DNA of 64,000 nt from CAYSGL01 sp964520985. GTDB taxonomy: Bacteria > Pseudomonadota > Alphaproteobacteria > Micavibrionales > Micavibrionaceae. The notes beneath the pieces were generated by a model that saw nothing but the letters and a program-made list of their open reading frames with translations, did not search any database and had not been told where the DNA came from. Below, one piece after another: positions 45,102 through 55,002 of this stretch. The stretch's first letter is position 1, and each line of letters begins with the position of its first letter. A program made the translations under genes and the position numbers. The stretch is taken from positions 1,054,001 through 1,118,000 of the forward strand of contig CAZFPB010000001.1 in NCBI GenBank assembly GCA_964520985.1, read 5' to 3'.

Positions 45102-45246
45102 GGCTTATTTCCTTTTGTTTAAGTGATCCGTTGTTATTCAATGCTTGTGACAATGCCGCGATTCTGTAACAGCAAAATGGCAGTCAAGTATCCGAATGGA
45201 AAAAAATTGTTTCAGTTGTGTAACAAAAAGGATCGCTAAAAAAGAC

Positions 45247-45271
45247 GGAACGATCTGTCTTTTAGGCAGTT
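45247..45271 (+). promoter_or_regulatory. EcfG-type promoter of the DUF2383 gene
   Basis: GGAAC at 45247-45251, a spacer of 16 bases, then AGTT at 45268-45271, one mismatch from the EcfG consensus CGTT at the first -10 base. It ends 39 bases before the ATG of the DUF2383 gene. The rest of the 45102-45310 gap is AT-rich with no other recognised signal. Confidence 0.65.
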
Positions 45272-45310
45272 AGACAGCCATATCCATTTACAAATTTAGG
45301 AGAACATCAG

Positions 45311-45766
45311 ATGGCTGATATCAAAGATGAAAATAACGAACTGCACAAACTGGTAAACATCAACAAAGATGCTTGTGCTTTTTATGAAAGCGCTACAAAA
45401 GAAGCGAAAAGCGCTGAAATTAAGCAAACTTTCCGCAAACTGGAAGAACTGCATCAGGATGTAATTGCCAATATCCAGAGCCGCATCCGCTCCAATGGCG
45501 GTAAAGCTGAAGCCGATGAAACGCTGGTTGGTAAAACGACCCAATTCTGGGGTGAGCTGATGGCCAAAGTCAGCAATGATGTGGACGAAACGCTGGTGAA
45601 GCACTTGGAAGAAGCAGAAGACCGCTGTCTGCACTCCATGCAGGATGCCATCAAAGATGATGATATCCGTCCAGAAACCAAAACGGCGTTGCAAAACGAA
45701 TTGCAGACATTACGCAAAACGCACGATTATATGAAAGCGCTCAAAGAAGCGATGAAAGCCGCTTAA
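45311..45766 (+). CDS. PA2169 family four-helix-bundle protein (DUF2383)
   Basis: A 151-residue all-helical protein of the DUF2383 ferritin-like type. It starts ADIKDENNELHKLVNINKDA, followed by three more long helices including TFRKLEELHQDVIANIQSRI and EAEDRCLHSMQDAIKDDDI, with Glu and His at positions that suit a metal-binding bundle. Members are often stress-induced; the function is not established. AGGAG lies before the ATG. An EcfG-type promoter upstream and a strong terminator downstream make it a one-gene stress unit. Confidence 0.88.
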   Translation: MADIKDENNELHKLVNINKDACAFYESATKEAKSAEIKQTFRKLEELHQDVIANIQSRIRSNGGKAEADETLVGKTTQFWGELMAKVSNDVDETLVKHLEEAEDRCLHSMQDAIKDDDIRPETKTALQNELQTLRKTHDYMKALKEAMKAA

Positions 45767-45784
45767 TTTTACCGCAATCCAAGG

Positions 45785-45810
45785 AAGGCCGCCACAAGGC
45801 GGCCTTTTTT
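45785..45810 (+). terminator. Rho-independent terminator of the DUF2383 gene
   Basis: A 9-bp stem (AAGGCCGCC with GGCGGCCTT, loop ACAA) runs into a T tract ending at 45810, 19 bases after the stop codon. Confidence 0.92.
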
Positions 45811-45894
45811 GTGGGTTACTTTGGCTAATTCCTTGCTTTATGAGGCTTGGCCGACAATAAATCAGTAACTCCTCTTTTTAGGATATTTATTGCT

Positions 45895-47271
45895 TTGAAA
45901 CCGATAGCCCTGCCCGCAGCGCTGCTTTCCTTATTGGCCATTGGTGGATGTGCGAGTGGATTTATGGGTTCTAGCCCTTCAGCGCCCCTTGTCGCCGGCG
46001 CCAGCACTTATCAGACTCAGACCGAGGGGCAAATTATTCCCCAAGCTCTGTGGTATCGTAATTTTGAAGACCCTGCCCTGAACACGCTCATCGACGAAGG
46101 TTTTTCGGCGAACCTGACACTGGCGCAGGCCCTTGCGCGCTTTGAGGCCGCTCGCGCGCAATCCACCATCAGCGGCGTCAGCATGCTGCCAAAAGTGGAT
46201 GCCAATGCCGATTCCGGCAAACGCTGGGAGGAAGGCGATGGTCAGGATCTGACCAGCAGCTTCGGCGCGGCCATGGAGTGGGAAGTCGATCTGTTCGGCC
46301 GCCTGTCCTCAGCCGCAAAATCCGATAAGCTGGATGCCGTTGCCGCAGCAGAAGATATAGAAACTGTGCGCCTCGCACTGGCCGCCGATATCGCCGTCGC
46401 TTATTACAGCGCCGTTGCCGCTAACCGCACACTGGCGCTACTAGAAGCACAGGAAAAAATTGACGGTGAATTACTCTCCCTCGTCTCCTTGCGTGAGCAA
46501 GAAGGCCTTGGAACGCGCGTAGAAATTCTCCAGCAGCAAAGCCAGCAGGCGTTAAACCAGAGCCTGATCCCGGTTGCCGAATCCGCTTTGCGCGGATTTG
46601 AAAACCGTCTGGACGTCCTGACCGGCAAAATGCCTGACAATGCCGATGTCACAAAAAAGGACAGCGCCTTCCCGCCAGCTGCCTTAATACCGCCGCTGGG
46701 TGTGCCCTCCGATCTCTTACTGAACCGTCCCGATCTGCGCGCCGAACGGGCGCGTCTGGCGGCCATTGATGCCGACATAGATGCGGCCATCGCAGAGCGG
46801 CTGCCGCGCGTCACATTAAATGGCTCATATCTTCTTGCCGCGGGTGGTGGCGCCGCAAGCCCTGTTATCGCGTTGCTCGGCGGCCTTGTGCAACCGCTGC
46901 TTGACTGGGGCTCGCGCCAGGCGGAGGTGTCACGCAACAAGGCGCTTTATCAAGAACAGCTGGCCGCTTTCTCGCAACTTTATCTGGAAGCCGTCGAAGA
47001 CGTGGAGACAACACTCTATCAGATCGTCAAACAAAAAGAGTATGTCGCGCGCCTTGATGGACGCCGCAAAATTCTGGCCGAGACAGTCGATAAAACCCGC
47101 GCGGTCTATCAGGAAGGATTGAGCGATTACCTGCCTGTGCTGAATTCTCTGCAGGATCTGCGCGCCGTCGAACGCACGGTGCTTGAAGAAGAACGCGACC
47201 TTGCCCTGCTCCATATCCAGCTTTACCGTGCTCTGGGCGGCACAGCTTTGCAAAAGGATGCCTTGCGATGA
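45895..47271 (+). CDS. Efflux outer-membrane lipoprotein (NodT family)
   Basis: The TolC-like outer-membrane channel of an RND efflux system. From a TTG at 45895 the product has 458 residues and a compact lipoprotein signal ending at the lipobox LLAIGGC; AGGATA lies about 12 bases upstream. A TTG at 45847 would add 16 residues and lengthen the signal unusually. NodT landmarks are LWYRNFEDPALNTLIDEG, FGAAMEWEVDLFGRLSSAA, AADIAVAYYSAVAANR and LLNRPDLRAERARLAAID. The stop overlaps the adaptor ATG (ATGA). Confidence 0.9.
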   Translation: MKPIALPAALLSLLAIGGCASGFMGSSPSAPLVAGASTYQTQTEGQIIPQALWYRNFEDPALNTLIDEGFSANLTLAQALARFEAARAQSTISGVSMLPKVDANADSGKRWEEGDGQDLTSSFGAAMEWEVDLFGRLSSAAKSDKLDAVAAAEDIETVRLALAADIAVAYYSAVAANRTLALLEAQEKIDGELLSLVSLREQEGLGTRVEILQQQSQQALNQSLIPVAESALRGFENRLDVLTGKMPDNADVTKKDSAFPPAALIPPLGVPSDLLLNRPDLRAERARLAAIDADIDAAIAERLPRVTLNGSYLLAAGGGAASPVIALLGGLVQPLLDWGSRQAEVSRNKALYQEQLAAFSQLYLEAVEDVETTLYQIVKQKEYVARLDGRRKILAETVDKTRAVYQEGLSDYLPVLNSLQDLRAVERTVLEEERDLALLHIQLYRALGGTALQKDALR

Positions 47272-48350
47272 AACCAACGCTGCTCGCCGCCGTTTTGATC
47301 GGCCTCATGACATCCACCGCTTTGGCGCAACCCAAAAAAGACACAGGGCCAGTTCCGGTGATTGTCACCGCGGTTGGCAAACAGACCATTTCTGATCGCG
47401 TTGAAGCGCTTGGCACTCTGCGCGCCAATGAAACCGTTACCCTGAACGCGAATGTAACGGATACAGTCAGCGCCATCCGCTTTGAAGACGGGCAGCGCGT
47501 ATCCGCCGGAGATATCCTGGTAGAAATGGCCAATGCTGAAGAAACAGCCGCCCTGAAAGAAATGCAGGCGAATGTGAATGAGGCCTCGCGTCAGGTCCAG
47601 CGCTTGAAACCATTGGTCGCGCAAGGCGCCGCGTCCAAATCCGCCCTCGATATTCAAAACCGTAATCTGGCAACGACGCGCGCGCAACTCGACGCCGTTA
47701 AATCGCGCCTGGCCGATCGCCTGATCACCGCCCCTTTCGATGGCGTCGTGGGACTGCGCAATATCAGTATCGGCGCCCTGCTCCAACCTGGCACGACGAT
47801 TACTACGCTGGATGATGACAGCGTAATGAAACTCGATTTTACCGTACCGTCGGTGTTTTTATCCACGTTGAAACCGGGCATTCCGATTGAAGCCAAAACC
47901 CGCGCCTATCCTGAAATGGTTTTTCATGGCGAGGTTAGCGGCATCGGTTCGCAGATCGATCCTGTTTCGCGCTCCATCATTGCCCGCGCGGTTATTCCGA
48001 ATAACGACAAAATTCTGAAACCCGGCTTGTTAATGACGGTAACTTTGAAAAAGAATGAACGGAGCGCGATTGTCGTGCCGGAACTCTCACTTGTCGCAGA
48101 AGGCGGCAACCATTTTGCCTACGTGGTGAAAGAGAACAAAGTCATCAGACAGCAGGTAAGCATTGGAACACGTGAACCCGGAATTGTTGAAATTACCAAG
48201 GGGCTCAATGTTGGCGATGTCGTCGTAACGGATGGCGTCATGAAACTCAGCGATGGCGCGGCAGTGAAGACGACAACCAAAACGTCCGATGATCAGCCCT
48301 TGAAAGACCTGTTGAAAACCCCGGCCGCACAGGAAAAGTCACCGGAATGA
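47268..48350 (+). CDS. RND efflux periplasmic adaptor subunit
   Basis: A 360-residue membrane-fusion protein. It has a signal peptide (MKPTLLAAVLIGLMTSTALA) and no lipobox. The barrel-sandwich half (RVEALGTLRANETVTLNANV and GLRNISIGALLQPGTTITTL) flanks an alpha-hairpin with ASRQVQRLKPLVAQGAASKS, followed by beta-barrel and membrane-proximal domains. It bridges the inner-membrane pump and the outer-membrane lipoprotein. Start and stop both overlap the neighbouring genes by 4 bases. Confidence 0.94.
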   Translation: MKPTLLAAVLIGLMTSTALAQPKKDTGPVPVIVTAVGKQTISDRVEALGTLRANETVTLNANVTDTVSAIRFEDGQRVSAGDILVEMANAEETAALKEMQANVNEASRQVQRLKPLVAQGAASKSALDIQNRNLATTRAQLDAVKSRLADRLITAPFDGVVGLRNISIGALLQPGTTITTLDDDSVMKLDFTVPSVFLSTLKPGIPIEAKTRAYPEMVFHGEVSGIGSQIDPVSRSIIARAVIPNNDKILKPGLLMTVTLKKNERSAIVVPELSLVAEGGNHFAYVVKENKVIRQQVSIGTREPGIVEITKGLNVGDVVVTDGVMKLSDGAAVKTTTKTSDDQPLKDLLKTPAAQEKSPE

Positions 48351-51300
48351 TCCTATCCGACACGTCCATAACGCGGCCGGTTTTTGCCACGGTGCTATCT
48401 CTCTTGCTGGTTGCCTTCGGCATCGTGTCGTTTGATCGCCTGCCGCTCCGCGAATACCCGAATATCGATCCGCCGATCGTTACCGTCGATGTCACGTATC
48501 CCGGCGCCAGCGCCGCCATTGTTGAAACACGGGTGACGGAATTAATCGAAGAACGCATTGCCGGGGTGCAAGGCATCCGCTTTATCTCATCGAGCAGTTC
48601 TGATGGACGCTCGCGCGTATCGATGGAATTCACGGTGGACCGCGACATTGACGATGCCGCCAATGACGTGCGCGAAAAAATCTCCGGTATTCTGGACAAT
48701 CTACCCGAAGAAGCCGATCCGCCGGAAGTTCAAAAAGTCGATTCTTCCGATGACGTGATCATCTGGTTCAACCTTGAAAGTGAAAGTTTAAGCGTTCCCG
48801 AACTCACCGACTATGCCGACCGCTATCTGGTTGACCAGCTTTCCGTCGTCAGCGGTGTGTCGAGCATACGCATCGGCGGACAGCAAAGCTATGCCATGCG
48901 CGTCTGGATCGATCGCAATGAACTGGCGGCCCGGGGCCTCAGTGTCGGCGATGTTGAAGATAATCTGCGTTCCGAAAATGTAGAACTGCCAGCCGGCAGC
49001 GTGGAATCACGCGATCAGCAATTCACGGTGCGTGTCGAACGTTCCTTCCGCACCCCTGAAGATTTCTCCAATCTGGTCATCGGGCGCGGGAGTGACGGAT
49101 ATCTGGTGCGCCTGCGCGATGTCGCGCGCGTAGAAAAAGGACTGGTTGAAAACCGCTCGATGTTTCGCGGGAATGGCAAACCGATGGTCGGCATCGGCAT
49201 CATCAAGCAATCGACCGCCAACACCATTGATGTCGCCGACGGCGCGATGAAAAAAGTGGAAGAGATCAACCGCAACCTGCCGGATAACCTTCATCTGGCG
49301 CAAAGCTATGACACATCCATTTTTATTCGCGCGTCCGTCCATGAAGTGTATCTGACACTCGGTCTGACGATTGCGCTGGTCGTAGCCGTTATTTTTGTTT
49401 TTATCGGCAGCTGGCGCGCGACAATAGTGCCCGCCGTTACTGTTCCCGTATCCTTGATCGCGACCTTCACCGTTCTTTTCGCCTTCGGATTTTCTATCAA
49501 CCTGCTTACCCTGCTTGCGCTTGTGCTGGCGATCGGTCTTGTTGTCGATGATGCCATTGTCGTGTTGGAGAATGTCGACAGGCGCGTTAATGAGCTGAAG
49601 GAAACACCCCTCGTCGCCGCTTACCACGGCACACGTCAGGTAGGTTTTGCAGTTGTGGCAACAACGCTGGTGCTTGCCGCCGTCTTCGTGCCGATTACTT
49701 TTCTGGAGGGCGATCTCGGGCGCCTGTTCCGCGAATTCGCCGTCACCATGGCCGCCGCCGTTCTGTTCTCCGGCCTCGTCGCACTGACCTTGTCGGCCAT
49801 GCTGGCATCCAAACTGGTCAAACCCCACAGCCGCCACGATGAAGACGGTTTTGAAGATAACCGCCGTAAATTCACCCAGAAAACAGACAGTATTTTCAAT
49901 GCGGCGCGTGACGGATATATGAAACTTTTGAGCGTGGGGCTGAAAGCCTGGCCGATCGCTCTCATAGTTTTTATCGTCTTGATGGCGGCCTCCACCTGGA
50001 TGTTCTATGCGATCCCGTCCGAATATGCGCCCAAAGAAGATCGCGGCACCTTTATCATCCGGATAAATGGGCCTGAGGGAGCTTCTTATTCTTACATGGA
50101 AGAATATATGGAGGAAATTGAGCGCCGCCTGCTTCCTTATACAGAAACAGGAGAATTTACCCGCCTGCTGATACGCGCACCGCAGGGGTTTGGCACGGCC
50201 GCCAGTTTTAATGGCGGTTCTGTCACAGTAGGTCTATCTGATTGGGGCGATCGCCGACCGATTGAAGAAATTATGGGCGAAGTGCGCGGTAAGCTTGCTG
50301 ATCTACCCGGCGTTGCCGCCTTCCCCACCCAACGGCAGGCCTTTGGCGCTGGAGCCGGGAAGCCCGTCCAATTTGTTATCGGCGGCGGTACCTATGAGGA
50401 GCTGGCGCAATGGCGCGATTTATTAGTGAAAAAAATCAACGAGAATAACCCGGGTCTCATTGGTATCGACTGGGACTACAAAGAAACCAAACCGCAATTT
50501 CAGGTAAAGATCGATTATACGCAGGCCGCCGAATTGGGCGTGAGTGTCAGTGAGATTGGCCGCACGCTCGAGACCATGCTGGGATCACGCCGTGTTACTA
50601 CCTATCTGGAAGAGGGCAAGGAATATGACGTCATCGTCGAAGGGGAACGCGATGCGCAACGCACGCCGACCAACATGGAAAACATCTATGTGCGTTCCGC
50701 CACGACAGGTCAGCTGATCCCGCTTTCCAACCTGATCACGATTTCTGAATATGCCAGCTCGCCATCACTAAACCGGTACAACCGCGTCCGCTCCATCACG
50801 ATTGATGCCAACCTCGCCGAAGATTACACGCTCGGCGCCGCGCTGGAATATATGGAATCGATGGCGCGCGAACATTTACCAGCGACCGCCATTATCGATT
50901 ATAAAGGTCAATCGAAAAGCTTTAAAGACAGTGGCGGCGCTATTTTCTTCGTCTTCGCGCTGGGCATTGCCGTAGTGTTCATGGTATTAGCCGCGCAGTT
51001 TGAAAGCTTCGTCCACCCGCTGGTGATTATTTTGACCGTACCGCTAGCCGTGGCTGGCGGATTATTCGGGCTGTATATTACAGGATCATCCTTAAACGTA
51101 TACTCCCAGATTGGATTGATCGTGCTGGTCGGTATTGCGACCAAGAACGGTATTTTGATCGTCGAATTCGCCAATCAGCTGCGCGATGAAGGTTTGGAAT
51201 TTTCAGACGCGTTGACCGAAGCCTGCCGCGCACGCTTCCGCCCGATCGTCATGACCAGCATTACCACAGTCATGGGCGCGGTCCCGCTTGTTCTCGCCAT

Positions 51301-51481
51301 GGGCGCCGGGGCGGAAACGCGGTTTGTTATTGGCACCGTCATTATCAGCGGCGTGATTGCCGCGACATTTTTTACGCTGTTCCTCGTGCCGATTACGTAT
51401 TCCATTCTGGCGCGCAAGACAGGTTCTGCCAGCGATGTGCGCCGCCGCCTGGAGCGCGAAGAAAATCAGTCTCAAACTTGA
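48347..51481 (+). CDS. RND efflux pump, inner-membrane permease subunit
   Basis: A 1044-residue HAE-1-type resistance-nodulation-division pump with 12 membrane helices and two large periplasmic loops. The proton-relay aspartates Asp401-Asp402 lie in GLVVDDAIVVLENVDRR; FDRLPLREYPNIDPPIV at the start, YDTSIFIRASVHEVYLTLG, and the repeat half with GLIVLVGIATKNGILIVEFA are family landmarks. It resembles the MdtB/MexF-like multidrug group; substrates are not predictable. It completes a tripartite operon and converges on the hybrid kinase, overlapping by 10 bases at the 3' ends. Confidence 0.95.
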   Translation: MILSDTSITRPVFATVLSLLLVAFGIVSFDRLPLREYPNIDPPIVTVDVTYPGASAAIVETRVTELIEERIAGVQGIRFISSSSSDGRSRVSMEFTVDRDIDDAANDVREKISGILDNLPEEADPPEVQKVDSSDDVIIWFNLESESLSVPELTDYADRYLVDQLSVVSGVSSIRIGGQQSYAMRVWIDRNELAARGLSVGDVEDNLRSENVELPAGSVESRDQQFTVRVERSFRTPEDFSNLVIGRGSDGYLVRLRDVARVEKGLVENRSMFRGNGKPMVGIGIIKQSTANTIDVADGAMKKVEEINRNLPDNLHLAQSYDTSIFIRASVHEVYLTLGLTIALVVAVIFVFIGSWRATIVPAVTVPVSLIATFTVLFAFGFSINLLTLLALVLAIGLVVDDAIVVLENVDRRVNELKETPLVAAYHGTRQVGFAVVATTLVLAAVFVPITFLEGDLGRLFREFAVTMAAAVLFSGLVALTLSAMLASKLVKPHSRHDEDGFEDNRRKFTQKTDSIFNAARDGYMKLLSVGLKAWPIALIVFIVLMAASTWMFYAIPSEYAPKEDRGTFIIRINGPEGASYSYMEEYMEEIERRLLPYTETGEFTRLLIRAPQGFGTAASFNGGSVTVGLSDWGDRRPIEEIMGEVRGKLADLPGVAAFPTQRQAFGAGAGKPVQFVIGGGTYEELAQWRDLLVKKINENNPGLIGIDWDYKETKPQFQVKIDYTQAAELGVSVSEIGRTLETMLGSRRVTTYLEEGKEYDVIVEGERDAQRTPTNMENIYVRSATTGQLIPLSNLITISEYASSPSLNRYNRVRSITIDANLAEDYTLGAALEYMESMAREHLPATAIIDYKGQSKSFKDSGGAIFFVFALGIAVVFMVLAAQFESFVHPLVIILTVPLAVAGGLFGLYITGSSLNVYSQIGLIVLVGIATKNGILIVEFANQLRDEGLEFSDALTEACRARFRPIVMTSITTVMGAVPLVLAMGAGAETRFVIGTVIISGVIAATFFTLFLVPITYSILARKTGSASDVRRRLEREENQSQT

Positions 51482-54024
51482 TGCATTGCGGCTGAGTCGC
51501 TTTCCTCCATTAAAACGCATGTCTGCAAAAAAACCTGCCGCAGGCTATCAAGGCGGCTGCGCAGGGCATCTACTGAAAGCACCTGTTTCCTCTCGTGCAC
51601 ATCGCGGCATGCCACTTCCAGATCGTGCGCAAGGTGCGACATTTTCAACGCGCCCATGCTGCGACTATTTGACTTGATCGTATGGGCAGGACGGATGATA
51701 CCCTCAATATTGCCGGCATCTAACGCAGCCTCAATTTCCTGCAAATAACGCGTGACGTCCTCTTGATAATAAATAACCATCTGCGCATATTTTTCCTGAA
51801 AAATACTTTGAGCTTCATGCTGCATATCCCGATCGATCAAGTCTTCGGCATTCTTGAAATTTTCCTCTGATTTTGCAGACGGAACGCTCAATACCCATCG
51901 ATACACAGCCTCTTTCAGCTCTTTGCGGCGCACCGGTTTCGATAAATAATCGTTCATACCTGCATCAAGACAGCGGCGACGATCGCCCTCCATTGCATTG
52001 GCCGTCAGCGCAATAATGGGGAGATTGCGCGCAAGTTCTCCATTTTCTTTCATCGCGACAATGCCCTGCGTTGCCTCAAAGCCATCCATCACAGGCATCT
52101 GGCAATCCATGAGCACCAACGCAATATCCTTGTGAACACTCAGCGCATCGAGCGCTTCCTGACCATTGGTAGCGACGGTCAGGCGACACCCCATATTTTC
52201 CAACACTTCTTGTGCGAACGCCTGATTAATGCGGCTATCTTCCGCCAGCAATATATGAACATCGTTTAACGTCGGCTCGATTTCACGACCCTGTTCACCC
52301 TCACGATTAAAGGTCAAGGCATCTACCCGGATCAGCGTGTCGGTCTTTCCTTCTTGATAGCGTTTCCAGACATAGGCCAGCATGTCGAGTAACAGATCGT
52401 GCCTTAACGGTTTGGAGATATATGCAGAGAAACCTTTTCTGGCGAAGTCATCACCGATAATCGGATTACCTGCCGCCGTCATCATAATCAGGCAAGCGGA
52501 CGACAAATCGGCTTCATCATTAATGGCACGGGCGAGCATTTCCCCGTTCATGTCCGGCATCAGATAATCGATAATCACGATCCGGTAAGGATCTCCTTCT
52601 TCTTGCGCTTTGCGCATCAGGATCAAAGCTTCTTTTCCACCAGAGGCGGTCTGAACCCGCATTCCTGCGCCAGAAAGTTGCTCTTCAACTAATTGGCGTA
52701 CAATCGCCAAATCGTCCACAGTCAGAACGCGCACTCCCTTCAGCAAAGGCGGATGAGCTGGCCGTACAATTTCATGTCGATTGCGGCTTAACGGCACGCT
52801 AAAAGTGAAAACAGACCCTCGACCCACTTCGCTTTCAACCTCTATATCCCCTTTCATGATTTCAGCCAGTTTGCGACTGATCGATAATCCAAGGCCTGTG
52901 CCGCCATAATCACGGGTGGTTGAGGCATCGCCTTGCGAGAATTTTTCAAAAATACGCTCATACGCCTCCACAGGAATTCCGATACCTGTGTCTTTGATAG
53001 CAAACTGTAGTCTGACCTCCTCCTCTTCAGTGCTGCCTTGCCGCTCTTGCGAAACAGTGACGGCTATATGACCTTTATGCGTAAATTTGATCGCGTTATT
53101 GATCAGATTGCTTAAAATTTGCCGGACGCGCACAGGATCGGCATAGACAAACTGTTCCGTGCCGGGCACGTAGCGCACCGCCAGTTCCAGAGCCTTCTCG
53201 CGCGCCTTGGAAGAATAGAGTGTACAGACATCATCCACCAATGCATGCATATCGACAGGCACAGGGTTAACCTCCATACGATTGGCTTCTATCTTGGAAA
53301 AATCCAGAATATCTTCAATGACATTCAGCAGCGCCTCACCGCAATTAATGATAGTTTTGGTTAAATTATTTTGTTCAACTGTCTGCTGTGTTTCCAAAAG
53401 AAGTTCCGCCATGCCGAGTACACCGCTCATGGGAGATCGTATTTCATGACTCATCGTTGCCAGAAATTCCGATTTCAGGCGATTGGCTTCCTGTGCCTTC
53501 TGTGTAGCTTCCGCCAGGTTCTGCGTACGCTCCAATACTTTTTTTTCCAGACTTTCTTTATAATCGAGTAACTCGCGTTCATTTTTAACGCGAGCCGTAA
53601 TATCTTGCGCTAACCCGAGAAGATAGCGCGGTATGCCCTTTTCATCATAAATAGGTACTTTGCGTGTATGAAGAAGCAAAGATCCTTTAGGTGTCGTGAG
53701 CTGCTCGCAAGGCACATCCATGATAGTGCCGCTCTCTACGACCTGTTTATCAATCGATCGAAAGAAGTCGGCTTCTTCTTGATTAAAAATATCAGCATCC
53801 CGTTTTCCGATCATCTGATCGCGTGATAAAGAAAAAAATTCTTCCGCTTCTCTATTTACAAGGCACAGACGATAATCATTTTGCACATCCTTGATGAAAA
53901 TTGCGCCGGGCAACAGATCGATAATCTGGGCCAGAAATCCTTCGCGAAGAATATTGCTGTCATGAATGATGAAAGGCCCACGTGCCGGTTTTCTACGCCA
54001 AATAAGGTTGATCAGGCTTTGCAC
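51472..54024 (-). CDS. Hybrid sensor histidine kinase (PAS-HisKA-HATPase-REC-REC-HPt)
   Basis: An 850-residue cytoplasmic kinase without membrane helices. Domains: PAS (about 30-148), short coiled coil, HisKA with the phospho-His193 in ATMSHEIRSPMSG, HATPase with NLINNAIKFTH (N box) and GGTGLGLSISRKL, a first receiver with Asp486 in IIDYLMPDMNG, a second receiver with Asp640 in LMDCQMPVMDG, and a C-terminal HPt with His781 in RPAHTIKSNSRSMGA. All phosphorelay residues are intact. It is the last gene of the secretion operon, 3 bases after the response-regulator gene, its likely partner. Confidence 0.94.
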   Translation of the reverse strand: MQSLINLIWRRKPARGPFIIHDSNILREGFLAQIIDLLPGAIFIKDVQNDYRLCLVNREAEEFFSLSRDQMIGKRDADIFNQEEADFFRSIDKQVVESGTIMDVPCEQLTTPKGSLLLHTRKVPIYDEKGIPRYLLGLAQDITARVKNERELLDYKESLEKKVLERTQNLAEATQKAQEANRLKSEFLATMSHEIRSPMSGVLGMAELLLETQQTVEQNNLTKTIINCGEALLNVIEDILDFSKIEANRMEVNPVPVDMHALVDDVCTLYSSKAREKALELAVRYVPGTEQFVYADPVRVRQILSNLINNAIKFTHKGHIAVTVSQERQGSTEEEEVRLQFAIKDTGIGIPVEAYERIFEKFSQGDASTTRDYGGTGLGLSISRKLAEIMKGDIEVESEVGRGSVFTFSVPLSRNRHEIVRPAHPPLLKGVRVLTVDDLAIVRQLVEEQLSGAGMRVQTASGGKEALILMRKAQEEGDPYRIVIIDYLMPDMNGEMLARAINDEADLSSACLIMMTAAGNPIIGDDFARKGFSAYISKPLRHDLLLDMLAYVWKRYQEGKTDTLIRVDALTFNREGEQGREIEPTLNDVHILLAEDSRINQAFAQEVLENMGCRLTVATNGQEALDALSVHKDIALVLMDCQMPVMDGFEATQGIVAMKENGELARNLPIIALTANAMEGDRRRCLDAGMNDYLSKPVRRKELKEAVYRWVLSVPSAKSEENFKNAEDLIDRDMQHEAQSIFQEKYAQMVIYYQEDVTRYLQEIEAALDAGNIEGIIRPAHTIKSNSRSMGALKMSHLAHDLEVACRDVHERKQVLSVDALRSRLDSLRQVFLQTCVLMEESDSAAMHQV

Positions 54025-54027
54025 AAT

Positions 54028-54996
54028 CTACCACTCAAGCGTCCGTTCACGTCCGACAAAGGCTACCGCCTGATTGCCTTGCGCGTTATAGGTCAGGCGA
54101 TCAAAACTCAGCGCATTGGCCTGCGCAATGCCGCGCCCATGATTATCTCCTGCGCGCGCCGGATCAATGGACATGTAGCGCTGCCAGTTAAAACCGGCAC
54201 CCATATCTGTGATAATGGCATAGACACCGTCCGTACGCCGCGCGATCGTCACCTCAACATACCGTTGCCGGTATTCCTCTAGCCCCAGTCGCCGTTCTAT
54301 TTCGGCGCGCCAGGTGCCGTCTTGCAGGATCTGGGTTTTACGTTCATAGCCAATCTCCAGGTTGCCATGCTCAATCGCGTTGATCAGAATTTCACCCATG
54401 CCTTGCAACACCCGATCCGGATCAGGAAAGCAATTGGCGGTAAAGGCGGCCAAACATTCCGCCTCCTCTAACGTCCGGACATGAAACTTACAGGTTTCAA
54501 TCAAACTGAAACTGGCCCTGTGACGCCGCAGCTCGCCATTCAGTGTACGGTTTTGCTCCACTTCTCGCACAGCGGCCGCCAATACAGAGTTTAGAACGTC
54601 CCGATTAACCGGTTTGCTCAGATAGTAAAAAACGCCCGCTTCAATTCCTTCCTGCATTTCATGCGGCGTGGAAGCACCGGTGACCATGATGACAGGAATG
54701 CGACGCAAAGCCGGATTATCCTTCATCCGCCGCACAGCGGTTAAACCGTCCATGAGCGGCATGATGCGATCCATCAGCACAATATCAATCCGGCCGGCTT
54801 CATTCTGCAAAACACTGAGCGCTTCCGCGCCGTTTTCTGCCTCTATTATGCTATGTCCGAGCGCCGTAACACATTGCTCGAGAAAGGCCCGCTGTAACCG
54901 ATCGTCCTCTACCGCCAGAATGGTCAGCGGCCTGTCGGCCCGGGTCAAAAACGGAATGATGTTTTCCTGAATAACTTGGTTCATCATAAGGCTCAT
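54028..54996 (-). CDS. Response regulator with RsbW-like ATPase output domain
   Basis: A 322-residue fusion. The N-terminal receiver (about 23-140) has the acidic pair in AVEDDRLQ, phospho-acceptor Asp76 in LMDRIMPLMDG, Thr in VTGAS and Lys128 in LSKPVNR. After a helical linker comes a HATPase domain of the anti-sigma/serine-kinase type (about 175-322): N box GEILINAIEHGNLEIGY, DMGAGF and the lid NHGRGIAQANAL. Such an output usually binds or phosphorylates a partner (STAS protein or sigma factor) rather than DNA; no such partner lies in the window. Fifth gene of the secretion operon, 6 bases after the adaptor. Confidence 0.9.
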   Translation of the reverse strand: MSLMMNQVIQENIIPFLTRADRPLTILAVEDDRLQRAFLEQCVTALGHSIIEAENGAEALSVLQNEAGRIDIVLMDRIMPLMDGLTAVRRMKDNPALRRIPVIMVTGASTPHEMQEGIEAGVFYYLSKPVNRDVLNSVLAAAVREVEQNRTLNGELRRHRASFSLIETCKFHVRTLEEAECLAAFTANCFPDPDRVLQGMGEILINAIEHGNLEIGYERKTQILQDGTWRAEIERRLGLEEYRQRYVEVTIARRTDGVYAIITDMGAGFNWQRYMSIDPARAGDNHGRGIAQANALSFDRLTYNAQGNQAVAFVGRERTLEW

Positions 54997-55002
54997 CTCA
55001 TC

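Noticed and set aside
47859..47867. TTATCCACG resembling a DnaA box
   Set aside because: One mismatch and inside the coding region of the efflux adaptor.
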